A DNA stretch of 64,000 nucleotides from an uncultured Cellulosilyticum sp. Lineage in GTDB: Bacteria > Bacillota > Clostridia > Lachnospirales > Cellulosilyticaceae. The notes under the pieces are model-generated. The model was not told the DNA's origin. It did not search any database and saw nothing but the letters and a program-made list of their open reading frames with translations. The stretch is taken from assembly GCA_934725855.1 (NCBI GenBank), contig CAKVCL010000006.1, positions 1 through 64,000 on the forward strand. Reading direction: 5' to 3'. Shown one piece after another: positions 18,520 through 27,450 of the stretch (its first letter is position 1; every line of letters starts with the position of its first letter). The translations under genes were made by a program, and so were the position numbers.

Positions 18520-19224
18520 TTAACAAGATAATTTATCACATTGCAATTGATCAAGTATCACTTCTGCCTTACCTTTTCTAGTGATTTTTCCTTCAGATAA
18601 AACCATAATTTCATCAGCCATTTGAATGAGTTTTTCTTGGTGAGAGATAATGATGAGTCCTCTATCCCCTTTTTCCTTTAAACGTTTGAAAGTTTGTACC
18701 AGCATTGAAAAACTCCATAAATCAATTCCAGCCTCTGGTTCATCAAAAATCGTATACTCGGCACTTCTTAAAAGCTGAGTGGCAATTTCGATACGCTTCA
18801 TTTCTCCACCAGATAATGATGCATCTGCTTCACGATTTAAGTAATCTTTTGCACAAATACCAACTTCAGAAAGATACTGACAGCTTTCATCTTCTGTTAA
18901 TGATTTGCCTGCTGCAATCTCAAGAAGCTTTTTTACAGTTAAGCCTTTAAATCTTGGAGGTTGTTGAAAAGTATAACCAATTCCTTTTTTGGCACGCTCA
19001 GTCACATTCAACTGAGTAATTTCCTCACCATCTAATCTGATTTCTCCTGAAGTAGGTGAAATAATTCCCATTAATAGTTTAGCGAGTGTGGATTTACCAC
19101 TTCCGTTTGGCCCTGTAATGACAAGAATTTTTCCTTTTTCTATCTGCAGACTTACATCATCTAATATCTTTTTAGTTTGTTCATGATCTTGAATGCTGTA
19201 AGTCATATTTTTAATCTCAAGCAT
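18520..19224 (-). CDS. sufC: SufC ATPase
   Basis: ABC-type ATPase of 234 residues that drives Fe-S cluster assembly on SufB. Walker A GPNGSGKST, the signature LSGGEMKRIEIA and Walker B YTIFDEPEAGID are intact. The Q-loop (YTFQQPPRFKG) and the H-loop (IIISHQEKL) are also present. It has no membrane partner, in line with the Suf role. AAAGGAGAA lies 7 bases before the ATG at 19224. Its leader of roughly 110 bases carries a tandem repeat (19253-19308) below an extended -10 promoter at 19340-19345. It is the first gene of the sufC-sufB unit. Confidence 0.95.
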   Translation of the reverse strand: MLEIKNMTYSIQDHEQTKKILDDVSLQIEKGKILVITGPNGSGKSTLAKLLMGIISPTSGEIRLDGEEITQLNVTERAKKGIGYTFQQPPRFKGLTVKKLLEIAAGKSLTEDESCQYLSEVGICAKDYLNREADASLSGGEMKRIEIATQLLRSAEYTIFDEPEAGIDLWSFSMLVQTFKRLKEKGDRGLIIISHQEKLIQMADEIMVLSEGKITRKGKAEVILDQLQCDKLSC

Positions 19225-19252
19225 AACTCTATTCTCCTTTTTTTCTTACTAA

Positions 19253-19308
19253 GCAACCTGCTTTGCAACCTGCTTTGCAATACTTTGCAATACTTTGCAA
19301 TTTGCTTT
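19253..19308. repeat. Five tandem 10-12 bp units in the suf leader
   Basis: Five head-to-tail units occur on the plus strand: GCAACCTGCTTT twice, GCAATACTTT twice, and GCAATTTGCTTT once. All share GCAA at one end and CTTT at the other. They fall between the predicted sufC transcription start and its ribosome site, so they would be transcribed into the leader RNA. Confidence 0.9.
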
Positions 19309-19339
19309 ATCTTTAGATGACACCTTGCCTTATCTTTTT

Positions 19340-19348
19340 ATTATACCA
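19340..19348 (-). promoter_or_regulatory. Extended -10 promoter of sufC
   Basis: On the minus strand TGG precedes TATAAT (hexamer at 19340-19345), an extended -10. The -35 region is poor: TTGATT with a 20-base spacer is the nearest candidate. Initiation would fall near 19333. Confidence 0.55.
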
Positions 19349-19441
19349 TATTGCTTATCATTCATAATCAATTTTTCTTAATACTTTACTATTTTATAAA
19401 CCTTGTTCCTCAAATTGATTCCATTAAATACATTCAAAATA

Positions 19442-19478
19442 AAAAGTACTCTTATGATTTAACTTTAAGAGTACTTTT
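19442..19478. terminator. Bidirectional hairpin terminator
   Basis: A perfect 13-bp stem, AAAAGTACTCTTA at 19442-19454 with its complement at 19466-19478, lies 10 bases after the stop of the esterase gene (19489). It ends the GH115 unit before the suf promoter. Confidence 0.88.
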
Positions 19479-19488
19479 CATTTATTTA

Positions 19489-20280
19489 TTATTCTTCCAT
19501 GATCCACTTTATGCCGCGTTCAATATAAGGTTTCCAGAAATTCCAATCGTGTACACCAGGTGCTTCTTCATAAACAGCAGGTGCCTTTTGCTCCTTCAAG
19601 AAATTAGCAAATGCACGGTTAGGCTCAATTAAGAAATCTTCACTGCCACATGCCATATAGATTTCTGGGAGTTTCTCACCTTTTGCCATTAACGTTTTAA
19701 CAAGATATTCGGGATCATTTTCTGTTTCTAAAACATGCGCCGTTTCTCCAAATACCATCTCATAATACTCATAGTTTGCCATTCCATTATGACTGCCTGG
19801 CTGCATCTTACTGACTTCTCTTGTAATGAGTGCTGAAGATAATGCCACCACTTTTGAAAAGGTTTCATGATACTTTAGTCCATTTCGAATCGCGCCAAAT
19901 CCTCCCATAGAGAATCCGCCAATATAAGTATCTTCTCTTTTATCAGAAAGCCCAAATAACTCTCTTGTATAAGCAACCAGCTCTTCTCCAACATAAGCCC
20001 CATATTTAAACCCTTCTGCTTTATGGTCTAAGTAAAAGCTATTTTCACCAGCTACTGAAATAATTGCCAAATGGTATTGATTGCTTAAATCTTGAAGCGC
20101 AGCATTAATCATCCAATCATGATAATTTCCTGAATAACCTGGTAATAAATATAATGTCTTCATAGGGGTATTAAACTGCTCACCTCTAAAAGCTTTAGGC
20201 ACATCATTTGGAATAAGTGCACTAAATGTCACATTTCTTTTGAGTTGTTCTGCATAAAAATTTACTTGTACATAAGCCAT
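19489..20280 (-). CDS. CE1-like / EstA-type serine esterase
   Basis: Alpha/beta-hydrolase of 263 residues in the family that includes tributyrin esterase EstA and CE1 acetyl xylan or feruloyl esterases. The nucleophile is Ser124 in GGFSMGG, the acid Asp215 in CGSEDF, and the base His244 in GVHDW. YLLPGYSG near residue 44 carries the oxyanion loop. There is no signal peptide, so it acts in the cytoplasm. It follows DUF3237 by 37 bp and GH115 further upstream, which points to removal of acetyl or hydroxycinnamoyl groups from xylo-oligosaccharides. AGGAG stands 8 bases before the ATG. The exact ester cannot be read from sequence. Confidence 0.85.
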   Translation of the reverse strand: MAYVQVNFYAEQLKRNVTFSALIPNDVPKAFRGEQFNTPMKTLYLLPGYSGNYHDWMINAALQDLSNQYHLAIISVAGENSFYLDHKAEGFKYGAYVGEELVAYTRELFGLSDKREDTYIGGFSMGGFGAIRNGLKYHETFSKVVALSSALITREVSKMQPGSHNGMANYEYYEMVFGETAHVLETENDPEYLVKTLMAKGEKLPEIYMACGSEDFLIEPNRAFANFLKEQKAPAVYEEAPGVHDWNFWKPYIERGIKWIMEE

Positions 20281-20317
20281 TTGCCATTCTCCTATCTCTC
20301 TATTTCTTTATTATCCT

Positions 20318-20731
20318 TTATTTTAAAGCATAAACAGTAATCTCTACTTGTTCATTACCTAATACTTTTAATCCACCTACATAGACCCCATAATTCAGCC
20401 ATTTGTAAGGACTGTCCATAGAAGTAGAAAAATGAGGTACGGTTTTAACCACTGCATCATCTTCCCAATGAATCATCCCTACATTTTCAACACTTATGTA
20501 ATATCCATCGTCTGTTTGAATCATATATTTTGCAGCAACATGAGACACGCCATCTTTTTTTTCGGTGTTCCAATCTGCGCCACCTGAAATAATTTTTCCC
20601 TTTAATTTACCCTCAAAAGTTCCACCAATAATAGGAATCACTCGTAAGTAACCTTCTAGATTTTCTTTAACCTCATAGCACGGTGCACATTGTACCGTTA
20701 GCGTCATAATTTTTTCTGCCTCTAACATCAT
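20318..20731 (-). CDS. DUF3237 family protein
   Basis: A 137-residue protein that matches DUF3237, a small beta-barrel family. The marks are IGGTFEGKLKGKIISGGADW, the central DDGYYISVENVG strand pair, and YKWLNYGVYVGG near the end. The family function is not established; members often sit near catabolic enzymes. Here it lies between the GH115 alpha-glucuronidase and an esterase on the same strand. It may therefore help process glucuronoxylan fragments, for example as a lactonase-like or isomerase-like helper; this is inference only. GGAGGTG lies 8 bases before the ATG. Confidence 0.78.
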   Translation of the reverse strand: MMLEAEKIMTLTVQCAPCYEVKENLEGYLRVIPIIGGTFEGKLKGKIISGGADWNTEKKDGVSHVAAKYMIQTDDGYYISVENVGMIHWEDDAVVKTVPHFSTSMDSPYKWLNYGVYVGGLKVLGNEQVEITVYALK

Positions 20732-20859
20732 GGCTTATCCACCTCCTATTTTTAGGATAATCGATTTCTAGATTTTTACTTCCTAATTTTTGCGAATTTC
20801 TCTTTGTCTATTGCGGAGTTAGCTCTTGTCGGCTTCTAATAACGATGTTTTTTACTTGA

Positions 20860-23703
20860 TTAAGCTTTATAGGGACTTTCTTCTGGCCCTAAATAGGAAT
20901 CAAATGACTGTTCTTTTTCTTTATAAATCACCAGTCGTTCCATGACCATTCCTGCATCCATCGCCTTAATATCAATGGTATTTTTTCCTTGTTGTAAAAA
21001 GATAGCTGCGCCACTTCGATTAATATTCTCTAAAACTTGTTTGCACCATGCTCTATCATTCCAGTTCCCGCCTCTATAGTTTTCTGCTACACGGTTTATC
21101 ACTTGCCAATTTTCCTCATTTACCTTTAAGCCATAACGCAGTTTGCCATTAGGCGAAAGCGGATTAGCGGGTGCACATTGAACTTCAATTTGATAAATGC
21201 CACTTTCCTTAACCTCAATTTGATAAGTTAAGGTGGGTGCCTCTTCTTCTATTTCAAAGGATACCGTCGTTGGAAAAACTTTAACCCCTGACAAGGTTCT
21301 TCCATAGTTTTCAATCACTTGCCATTTTGCCTTTTCTGTATTTTTAACTTTTGCAAAATGCTCTGCTTCTATTGTGATAGGCGCATTATAACGGACAAAA
21401 GTCATCGGCTCTTTAGGCAAAACAAGCGTTTCTAAATGGAACACTACTTTTACAGTACTTTCTGCTCCCTTTATAAGGGCAGTGGCTTCTCCTTTAGGCG
21501 TTGTTAAATCAAATGTAAAAGTCAATATCTCTTGCGTTTCAACATGTCCCTTTAGAGTAGATACCTTCATCCATGACTGGTCAGTGATGACTTCAAAGTC
21601 ATAGCCACTATTTCCACCATTGTCCAATATTACTTTGACCTCAGTGGCTTTATTACTTATCACTCTTGTTATAGGATACACGCCGCCTGTTGTACTTCTT
21701 TCCATGCCCTCTGCACTTACAATCAAACGTGACCCATTGACTGGCTGCACCATATGGCAGATTGGATAACGCCAATCTTCATCATTCCAATGGGTAAACC
21801 CAATATGTGCCGATAAAGCCATACCGTTCCACTTACCCTCTAGTAATTCATGATATTGATTTCTTAATGCCTCATCCCTTTGAATACACTTTTTAACTTC
21901 TTCAGCATAAACATTAGCAATGACTTTACCAGATAAGGCAGCATGATGATTAAGTCCTGCCATAATCTGCATACGATTTAAATTGAAAGATGCCATAGCA
22001 GGAAAATAAACTAATTCGACAAAAGCAGGTTTATAAATATTGGGCACCTCTTCTAGTAGCACTTTAGCCTCATAAGATAAGCTGTCTATTTCTTCTAACA
22101 TACGGTGTGCTTCATTAAATAAAACAGGGTGATAGGTTTTTGAAGAAACCACTTCAGGGCGACATCTGCCATTTAATCGAGTATAACCCTCTAATAGTGC
22201 CACTACTTTTTCTTGCTGCGTCTTTGAAAAAGCCGCTCTAAACTGAGTTTCTACCCACTCTTTAGTAAAAGTTTGTGTCTCGTTAATACCTTTTGTTCCC
22301 CACTTTTCAAAGTCATAAGCTAGTGCCATAAAATAAGAAAGTGGGAATTCTTGTGGTTTTAAATCGCCTACATTCACAATCCAAATGTCCTTAATCCCAT
22401 AATCATAAGCCATGGACATTTGTTCCCATACTTTACTAAGCGGCGTGCTATTGACCCATTCGTAAGAAATTGGAGCGCCATGATAGTCAAAATGATAGTA
22501 CATTCCCCATCCGCCTTTACGCTCTTTCTTAGCAGCAGTTGGTAACGTACGCATGTTGCCAAAGTTATCCTCACAAAGCATTAGGGTGACACCCTCTAAT
22601 TCCTCCCACTCATTAAGTCCAGGTGTCTTCTCATCTCCATAAAAATAAGCTTCAACTTCCTTATAAAGGGCAAGCATTTGAGGAACTTCCTCTAAATTTT
22701 CATTCACATGCTCCTGAATAAGCTTTCTTTGCTGTTTAATAATATCCTTGAGTAAATCAATGTTTTCTCCTAAGGTAGAATCTTCTCCTAACATCGAAGA
22801 ATCTCTTTCCCCACGCATCCCTATGGTTATCACCGTTTCATATTGACCACTACGTTTAAGTCCCTCTTTCCAATAGTTTAATAAACCTTCTTTATTCGTG
22901 TAATAATTCCATTCTGTGCCATAAGGCGTATCTTTTCCTTTGTAAATATCCCACTCTTCACTGGCTCTTAAACAAGGTTCATGATGGGATTGTCCCATAA
23001 CTACCCCATATTCATTGGCAAGCTCGGCACTAGCAAGTCCTGGTCCATCTAAACTAAAAGAAGACGACCACATCGCAGGCCATAAATAATTCCCCTTAAG
23101 TCTTAGTAAAAGCTCAAAAACTTTATCATACATTTCTGCCGTAAAGCCCCCAAAATGCTCAAAAGTCCAATTTCCAAATGCTGGCCACTCATCATTAATA
23201 AAAAAGCCGCGATATTTTACAGAAGGCTCTTTTGAAGTATACGCCTTCTCTAACTCAATCACTGCACATTCTTTGTGCTTTGGCACAACATCTGCCCAAT
23301 AAATCCAAGTGCTTACACCTAACCACTCAGAGAGTTGAAATAAACCATAAATCGTGCCTCGCTTATCGCTACCACAAATCACCAAAGCTTTATCGATTTT
23401 TTCAAAAGGATGTTCTAAAATACTAATCTGATAGACTTCCCTCTTGCCCTTTAACCTACTTAAATCTAAAAGTCCCTTTTTCTCCAACTCTTCTAGTAAA
23501 TCACTTTTTCCTACTGTTGCTACGAATATAACTTCCCTATCCACTTCTTCTATTTTCTGATAAATAGTAGGTAATTGACACGTCACTAACTCAATATCTT
23601 TTGCTACTTTCTTTGCTATTTTTTGAACTCCTGAATCAGCCCTTTGTTCAATCAAAAAAGAAGTCACCTTTTTCTTATTTGCAATTTCAAATGATTTTGC
23701 CAT
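20860..23703 (-). CDS. GH115 xylan alpha-1,2-glucuronidase
   Basis: Predicted alpha-glucuronidase of family GH115, about 947 residues. It removes (4-O-methyl)glucuronic acid from xylan or long xylo-oligosaccharides. The N-terminal domain is followed by the barrel with the hallmark run KYRGFFINDEWPAFGNW, then LRLKGNYLWPAMW and GQSHHEPCLRASEEW. A helical domain and a C-terminal beta-rich domain (from about residue 770) complete the usual five-domain layout. There is no signal peptide, unlike the periplasmic Bacteroides enzymes. The frame is open up to 23799, but GAGGAAGAG sits just before the ATG at 23703, and the longer version would overlap the hemerythrin gene. DUF3237 and the esterase follow on the same strand. 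Confidence 0.9.
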   Translation of the reverse strand: MAKSFEIANKKKVTSFLIEQRADSGVQKIAKKVAKDIELVTCQLPTIYQKIEEVDREVIFVATVGKSDLLEELEKKGLLDLSRLKGKREVYQISILEHPFEKIDKALVICGSDKRGTIYGLFQLSEWLGVSTWIYWADVVPKHKECAVIELEKAYTSKEPSVKYRGFFINDEWPAFGNWTFEHFGGFTAEMYDKVFELLLRLKGNYLWPAMWSSSFSLDGPGLASAELANEYGVVMGQSHHEPCLRASEEWDIYKGKDTPYGTEWNYYTNKEGLLNYWKEGLKRSGQYETVITIGMRGERDSSMLGEDSTLGENIDLLKDIIKQQRKLIQEHVNENLEEVPQMLALYKEVEAYFYGDEKTPGLNEWEELEGVTLMLCEDNFGNMRTLPTAAKKERKGGWGMYYHFDYHGAPISYEWVNSTPLSKVWEQMSMAYDYGIKDIWIVNVGDLKPQEFPLSYFMALAYDFEKWGTKGINETQTFTKEWVETQFRAAFSKTQQEKVVALLEGYTRLNGRCRPEVVSSKTYHPVLFNEAHRMLEEIDSLSYEAKVLLEEVPNIYKPAFVELVYFPAMASFNLNRMQIMAGLNHHAALSGKVIANVYAEEVKKCIQRDEALRNQYHELLEGKWNGMALSAHIGFTHWNDEDWRYPICHMVQPVNGSRLIVSAEGMERSTTGGVYPITRVISNKATEVKVILDNGGNSGYDFEVITDQSWMKVSTLKGHVETQEILTFTFDLTTPKGEATALIKGAESTVKVVFHLETLVLPKEPMTFVRYNAPITIEAEHFAKVKNTEKAKWQVIENYGRTLSGVKVFPTTVSFEIEEEAPTLTYQIEVKESGIYQIEVQCAPANPLSPNGKLRYGLKVNEENWQVINRVAENYRGGNWNDRAWCKQVLENINRSGAAIFLQQGKNTIDIKAMDAGMVMERLVIYKEKEQSFDSYLGPEESPYKA

Positions 23704-23743
23704 ATTCTCTTCCTCTATCTTCCTAAACTTTTTTACTCCCATA

Positions 23744-24151
23744 TTATAAATTTTTTTCCTTATAAACAGCTGCCCATAATCGATCTTCATGCATAACATG
23801 AGCCACTAACCAATTGTTAACTAAGTCTAGCAGTTTTCTAATTTGTTCTTCTTGATGCTCATCAATTTCCTTTAAATTGGTTTCCCTAATTTTAATCACA
23901 AAATCATGATGATGAATACAGTGTGTAAAATACTTTTTATACTCAATCTCCTTCATCACTTTTTCTTCTTCTGAAAAATGAAAATTTACATAATCCTTAA
24001 GTTCATCAATCAGTTTTAGAATATCATCATATTTATCTACTCGACTAGGTAAATCCAATAAGTCCTCAGTCTCTTGTGCAATAGCAAAAAGCCTTTTGTG
24101 TTGCTCATCAATTTTGTCAATGCCAATAGCATATTTTTCGTCCCATTTCAT
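23744..24151 (-). CDS. Bacteriohemerythrin
   Basis: Single-domain hemerythrin of 135 residues, a four-helix bundle with a di-iron site that binds oxygen. All ligands are present: His18, His58, Glu62, His77, His81, His118 and Asp123. In anaerobes it is thought to sense or scavenge oxygen. AGAAGGAG lies 9 bases before the ATG. Its stop is 40 bp before the GH115 start with no terminator, so GH115 may be cotranscribed. The functional link is unclear. Confidence 0.93.
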   Translation of the reverse strand: MKWDEKYAIGIDKIDEQHKRLFAIAQETEDLLDLPSRVDKYDDILKLIDELKDYVNFHFSEEEKVMKEIEYKKYFTHCIHHHDFVIKIRETNLKEIDEHQEEQIRKLLDLVNNWLVAHVMHEDRLWAAVYKEKNL

Positions 24152-24205
24152 TATTTTTTCTCCTTCTTATAATCTTTATTTCTTGATTCTCTCAAAACGT
24201 GTTTA

Positions 24206-24322
24206 CTATCTACCAATCCATGCTTTAGCACTAAAATCTTCCTCTGCCTTACCATATTTAGCAAGTATCTCTTTTCCTCCATTTCTTAATGAATCCCTCT
24301 TTTTATAGCTCTCACACTTACT
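24206..24322 (-). pseudogene. Possible start-less gene remnant
   Basis: A minus-strand frame is open from a stop near 24325 down to a TAG at 24206-24208 and has no ATG or GTG start. Its translation, with ILAKYGKAEEDFSAKAWIGR near the end, looks like real protein sequence rather than noise. I do not recognise it. It may be the 3' end of a lost gene upstream of hemerythrin. The rest of the 24152-24400 interval shows no further gene. Confidence 0.25.
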
Positions 24323-24400
24323 TTATACTTTATCTTAACATTTATTAGAATATAATACATGTACAGAATGATAAAGTCATAAAACAAAAGTATACAAAAA

Positions 24401-24454
24401 AATACAATCAAATAGGCAGCCTAACTATTTAGAACTTCCTGTTTGATTGTATTT
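24401..24454. terminator. Bidirectional hairpin terminator
   Basis: A 16-bp stem with one G-T pair links 24401-24416 with 24439-24454, flanked by A and T runs. It ends the NlpC/P60 gene (stop at 24501) and separates it from the hemerythrin region. Confidence 0.85.
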
Positions 24455-24500
24455 CAATTCATTATTATCTTTATTCAGTTTAGAACCTATCAAACTAAAA

Positions 24501-25523
24501 TTACAGCACTCGCTTAGCTCCAATATATGGTTTTCCTCTAGATGGGAAGGCATTTCCAATACAAATCCCTGTTCTTTCATCATTGGCATGGATCACTTGT
24601 CCCCCACCAATATAGATGGCAACGTGAGAAACTTGTCCACTATAACCATAGAAAATTAAATCTCCAGCTTGTAAGTTATCACTGCTTACATAAGACCCAT
24701 TATTTGCGTATTGTGCGGCTGAGCTTCTATTTAAGCTTACCCCAAAGTGTCTCATGACTTGAGAGGTAAATCCTGAGCAGTCTACACCATTTGTTAAACT
24801 GTTTCCACCATAAACATATGGGTTGCCTAAGAATTGCATAGCATAGTTCACTACAGCTGAACCAGAAGTTCCGCTTGACGAACTGCCTTTACTTCCACCC
24901 TTTTTCTTAGAAGAAGAGGAACTCGTACTTGAACTATTTTCCTCAGCAGGGCTTTCAGGTGTTTCTTCAGCTTCTACCATAACCGCTAAGGCTTCTTCTT
25001 GTGTAATGGTCATACGTCTAACCTGAGTTAATTTTTTAGTTGGTAAGTAACTTAAAAAGTCTACTTGACTACTGTTTTTCACATAGTCTTTACGAACAAA
25101 TCCCTCAAATCCTTCTTTACTGACTTTATACCAATCTCCCACACGATATAGCACAGAAATTTCATCCCCTGCTTCAAATCGTCCAATGACTTTTCCATTC
25201 TCTGTAGAAGGATAATCCCTTACATTTAATCCATCATTTACATCCACTATAGCTACCACTCTATGGACGTTGATATATTCTGCTTTTACATAAGCTCTTG
25301 CATCATCTTTTAAAATAATCTTTAACCAATCCCCTTGTTGTGAAACAATTTCTACAGTATCTCCTAAATCAACGGTTTCAACAATAGGTGACTCTAATTT
25401 AGCCCCTTCTCTTACATTTAACGTTTCTGTTGCTACTGTCCCATAAGCTTGCCCATAAGCAATACTTGGCACCATAATCATTGCGCCAATAAACATGGCC
25501 TTTAATGTCTTTAAACCTTTCAC
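24501..25523 (-). CDS. Secreted NlpC/P60 endopeptidase with two SH3 domains
   Basis: Predicted secreted D,L-endopeptidase that cuts peptidoglycan stem peptides, 340 residues. A signal peptide covers about residues 1-24 (AYGQA near the cleavage site). Two bacterial SH3 domains follow at about 27-85 and 88-150, each with a typical LNVR(E/D) start. A Ser/Lys/Gly-rich linker runs from about 190 to 222. The C-terminal NlpC/P60 domain has the catalytic Cys in DCSGFT, His in SHVAIYIG and the third residue in HAND. The start is GTG at 25523, with AGGAGG 9 bases upstream. It is a single-gene unit with a consensus promoter and its own terminator. Confidence 0.94.
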   Translation of the reverse strand: MKGLKTLKAMFIGAMIMVPSIAYGQAYGTVATETLNVREGAKLESPIVETVDLGDTVEIVSQQGDWLKIILKDDARAYVKAEYINVHRVVAIVDVNDGLNVRDYPSTENGKVIGRFEAGDEISVLYRVGDWYKVSKEGFEGFVRKDYVKNSSQVDFLSYLPTKKLTQVRRMTITQEEALAVMVEAEETPESPAEENSSSTSSSSSKKKGGSKGSSSSGTSGSAVVNYAMQFLGNPYVYGGNSLTNGVDCSGFTSQVMRHFGVSLNRSSAAQYANNGSYVSSDNLQAGDLIFYGYSGQVSHVAIYIGGGQVIHANDERTGICIGNAFPSRGKPYIGAKRVL

Positions 25524-25647
25524 TCTAAATGTCCTCCTAAGTTATTGTCTCTGTCTTTTTCTCTATTTAATCCTCAATATATATATCCATAACAATTTAC
25601 ATTTTTTGTTAAATAATTACAATTTGTTAAGTAAATATTACAAAAGT

Positions 25648-25676
25648 ATTATAGGTAAAAAGTGAATTATTGTCAA
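25648..25676 (-). promoter_or_regulatory. Consensus sigma-A promoter of the NlpC/P60 gene
   Basis: On the minus strand TTGACA (25671-25676) and TATAAT (25648-25653) are separated by exactly 17 bases, a full consensus match. Initiation near 25641 gives a leader of about 118 bases. The strong promoter suggests high housekeeping expression. Confidence 0.88.
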
Positions 25677-25763
25677 GTTAACCCAATTTTTACCTATTTT
25701 ATTTGTTTTTCAAATACTCCTATTCCTTTTTCTAAGCTTAACTCAGTTCACTTTTACTCAATC

Positions 25764-25812
25764 AAAAAAACGATAGCCAATAAGATAAACGCTTACTGAC
25801 TATCGTTTTTTT
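25764..25812. terminator. Bidirectional hairpin terminator
   Basis: A perfect 13-bp stem (25764-25776 with 25800-25812), with A7 and T7 ends, directly abuts the stop of the TIM-barrel gene at 25813. Confidence 0.9.
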
Positions 25813-26787
25813 CTAATTTAGGGCTTCATTTTGCTTTTTAATATAATAAGCTAACTCGTACCTCGAACAAGGGGCTGTTTCATAAACACAATAGATGGGC
25901 GAAATCATTTCCACAATCTTTTTAGCTATTGGATGATCAAATGGAATATGCCCATCCATTGCTTGAATATGTTTTTTTAAAATATTAAGTTTTTGTCTGC
26001 TTTGCTCGGTTTCTTGATATTGTTTAAGTAAATAGCTATGATCACGACTCATATAATGTTTGGGTAATGCTTTATTGAGATGAATCCCTTTGATCCATTT
26101 TCTTGTTTCTCCTAATGCTTCTATGGTCTTCTTAATATAGTGATACGCTTCTTTCTCAGTACCAATTTGTGAGTTGTTTAAAATAAGGTGTGAAATATCC
26201 ACTAAATACCCTTTATTCGGATAATGAATTTGCTCAATAAACCATTTGGTAAGCACAGGGTCTTTATAATTAAGCCCTGGCCACCACAGATTTTCAAAAA
26301 GAAGTAATGGACCTTCTTCCCCTCTTGGAAAAGCAGCATTAACTAGTTCAATCGTGGCTTGCATCACTTCTTCATCGGAGTAATCAAACGTGTAGGTAAA
26401 TGAATCTTCTGGTAAAACATGACTCACATGAAAGACCATATATTCTGCGCCAAGCTCTTTGGCACGTTCATACTGCAAGCGATAGCTTTTAACCAAATCC
26501 TCTGGTTTTTCTCCCTTATAGTAATTAACCCTCTCCTCATAAGAAGCAAAAAGCGTGTTTAATTTTTCTTCATTCTCTCTCCAAAAATCAAGCCACATGG
26601 GATAAAAACTTAGATGAACCCCTTTTACAATTTCTTTTGGAATACGCTCTAAATCATAGTCCAGCGTTAAGCCAAGCTCAATGCCATCCATCTGCTGCTT
26701 CTCGGTAAATTTTTGAATTTCCTCCCAGTCTTCGTCAAACAGACTAAGCTGTTTAGCCGTAGTCGAAAGGTGAAATAATTTTATCAT
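25813..26787 (-). CDS. Xylose-isomerase-like TIM-barrel protein
   Basis: A 324-residue protein of the sugar-phosphate isomerase/epimerase (AP endonuclease family 2) fold. Candidate metal ligands are the Glu in LLLFENLWW, the His in VDISHLIL and the His in KGIHLNKA. N-terminal MIKLFHLSTTAK with a following IELGL strand is typical of the fold. The substrate is unknown, and a radical-SAM- or peptide-linked role cannot be excluded. It begins 16 bp after the YcxB-like gene and has a strong terminator. A weak GGGAAAG precedes the ATG. Confidence 0.7.
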   Translation of the reverse strand: MIKLFHLSTTAKQLSLFDEDWEEIQKFTEKQQMDGIELGLTLDYDLERIPKEIVKGVHLSFYPMWLDFWRENEEKLNTLFASYEERVNYYKGEKPEDLVKSYRLQYERAKELGAEYMVFHVSHVLPEDSFTYTFDYSDEEVMQATIELVNAAFPRGEEGPLLLFENLWWPGLNYKDPVLTKWFIEQIHYPNKGYLVDISHLILNNSQIGTEKEAYHYIKKTIEALGETRKWIKGIHLNKALPKHYMSRDHSYLLKQYQETEQSRQKLNILKKHIQAMDGHIPFDHPIAKKIVEMISPIYCVYETAPCSRYELAYYIKKQNEALN

Positions 26788-26802
26788 ACTTTCCCACTTT
26801 CA

Positions 26803-27333
26803 TTATTTTAATTGACTTCTATCTGGTGCTGCTTTTTCAATAATTTTTCTAAGCATTTGAAGCTGCTGCTCGTCCATATTATGTTTTGGAATAATCTGCG
26901 CACTGATTGTATTCACATAAAATCTAAAGTCATGTTTGGTTTCTAATACTTTTACAAAAATATCCCATTTCATCTCTTCACTTGCTTCACCAATGTCTAA
27001 CACAATACTTTCTGGTGAAAAGATATATCTTACGCCATAAGCAAATGATGGCTGTTGCATTTGAGCTACTGTAATCTGCCAGACTTTCCATGGAATCATC
27101 ATAAAAATGAGGACAGGCACCACTAGTAAAACAATATGACGTGCAAAGAAAATATCTACACGTTCTCCACTGGTTAATAGTTTATAGAAAAAATAAGCTA
27201 AGACCCCTACACCTAATGCCATCATGATATCATTTACTTTATTTTTAAGCGCAACAGATAAATTGTATCTTAAGACATCCTTTACTTTAAACTTAACATC
27301 TAAAGACAATGAGGTCTGATTGTTTTCCTTCAT
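26803..27333 (-). CDS. YcxB-like membrane protein
   Basis: A 176-residue protein with two neighbouring transmembrane helices (about residues 34-53 and 66-88) near the N-terminus. A soluble C-terminal domain follows, with YGVRYIFSPESIVLDIGEASEEMKW and FYVNTISAQIIPK, the pattern of the YcxB-like family. The function of that family is not known. GGAGG lies 9 bases before the ATG. It is probably cotranscribed with the TIM-barrel gene, 16 bp downstream. Confidence 0.7.
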   Translation of the reverse strand: MKENNQTSLSLDVKFKVKDVLRYNLSVALKNKVNDIMMALGVGVLAYFFYKLLTSGERVDIFFARHIVLLVVPVLIFMMIPWKVWQITVAQMQQPSFAYGVRYIFSPESIVLDIGEASEEMKWDIFVKVLETKHDFRFYVNTISAQIIPKHNMDEQQLQMLRKIIEKAAPDRSQLK

Positions 27334-27450
27334 GTCAAAAGCCTCCTGATTAAAATAATAGTGATATTATATCATCTTTCAATGGGATTACCAATATTTC
27401 TTACCTAGTATTTCTATAATTTGTATTTAAGTGTCATCGCTAACATCACT

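Noticed and set aside
19253..19308. Possible CRISPR-like array
   Set aside because: The units are only 10-12 bases, directly adjacent with no spacers, and no cas genes are present.
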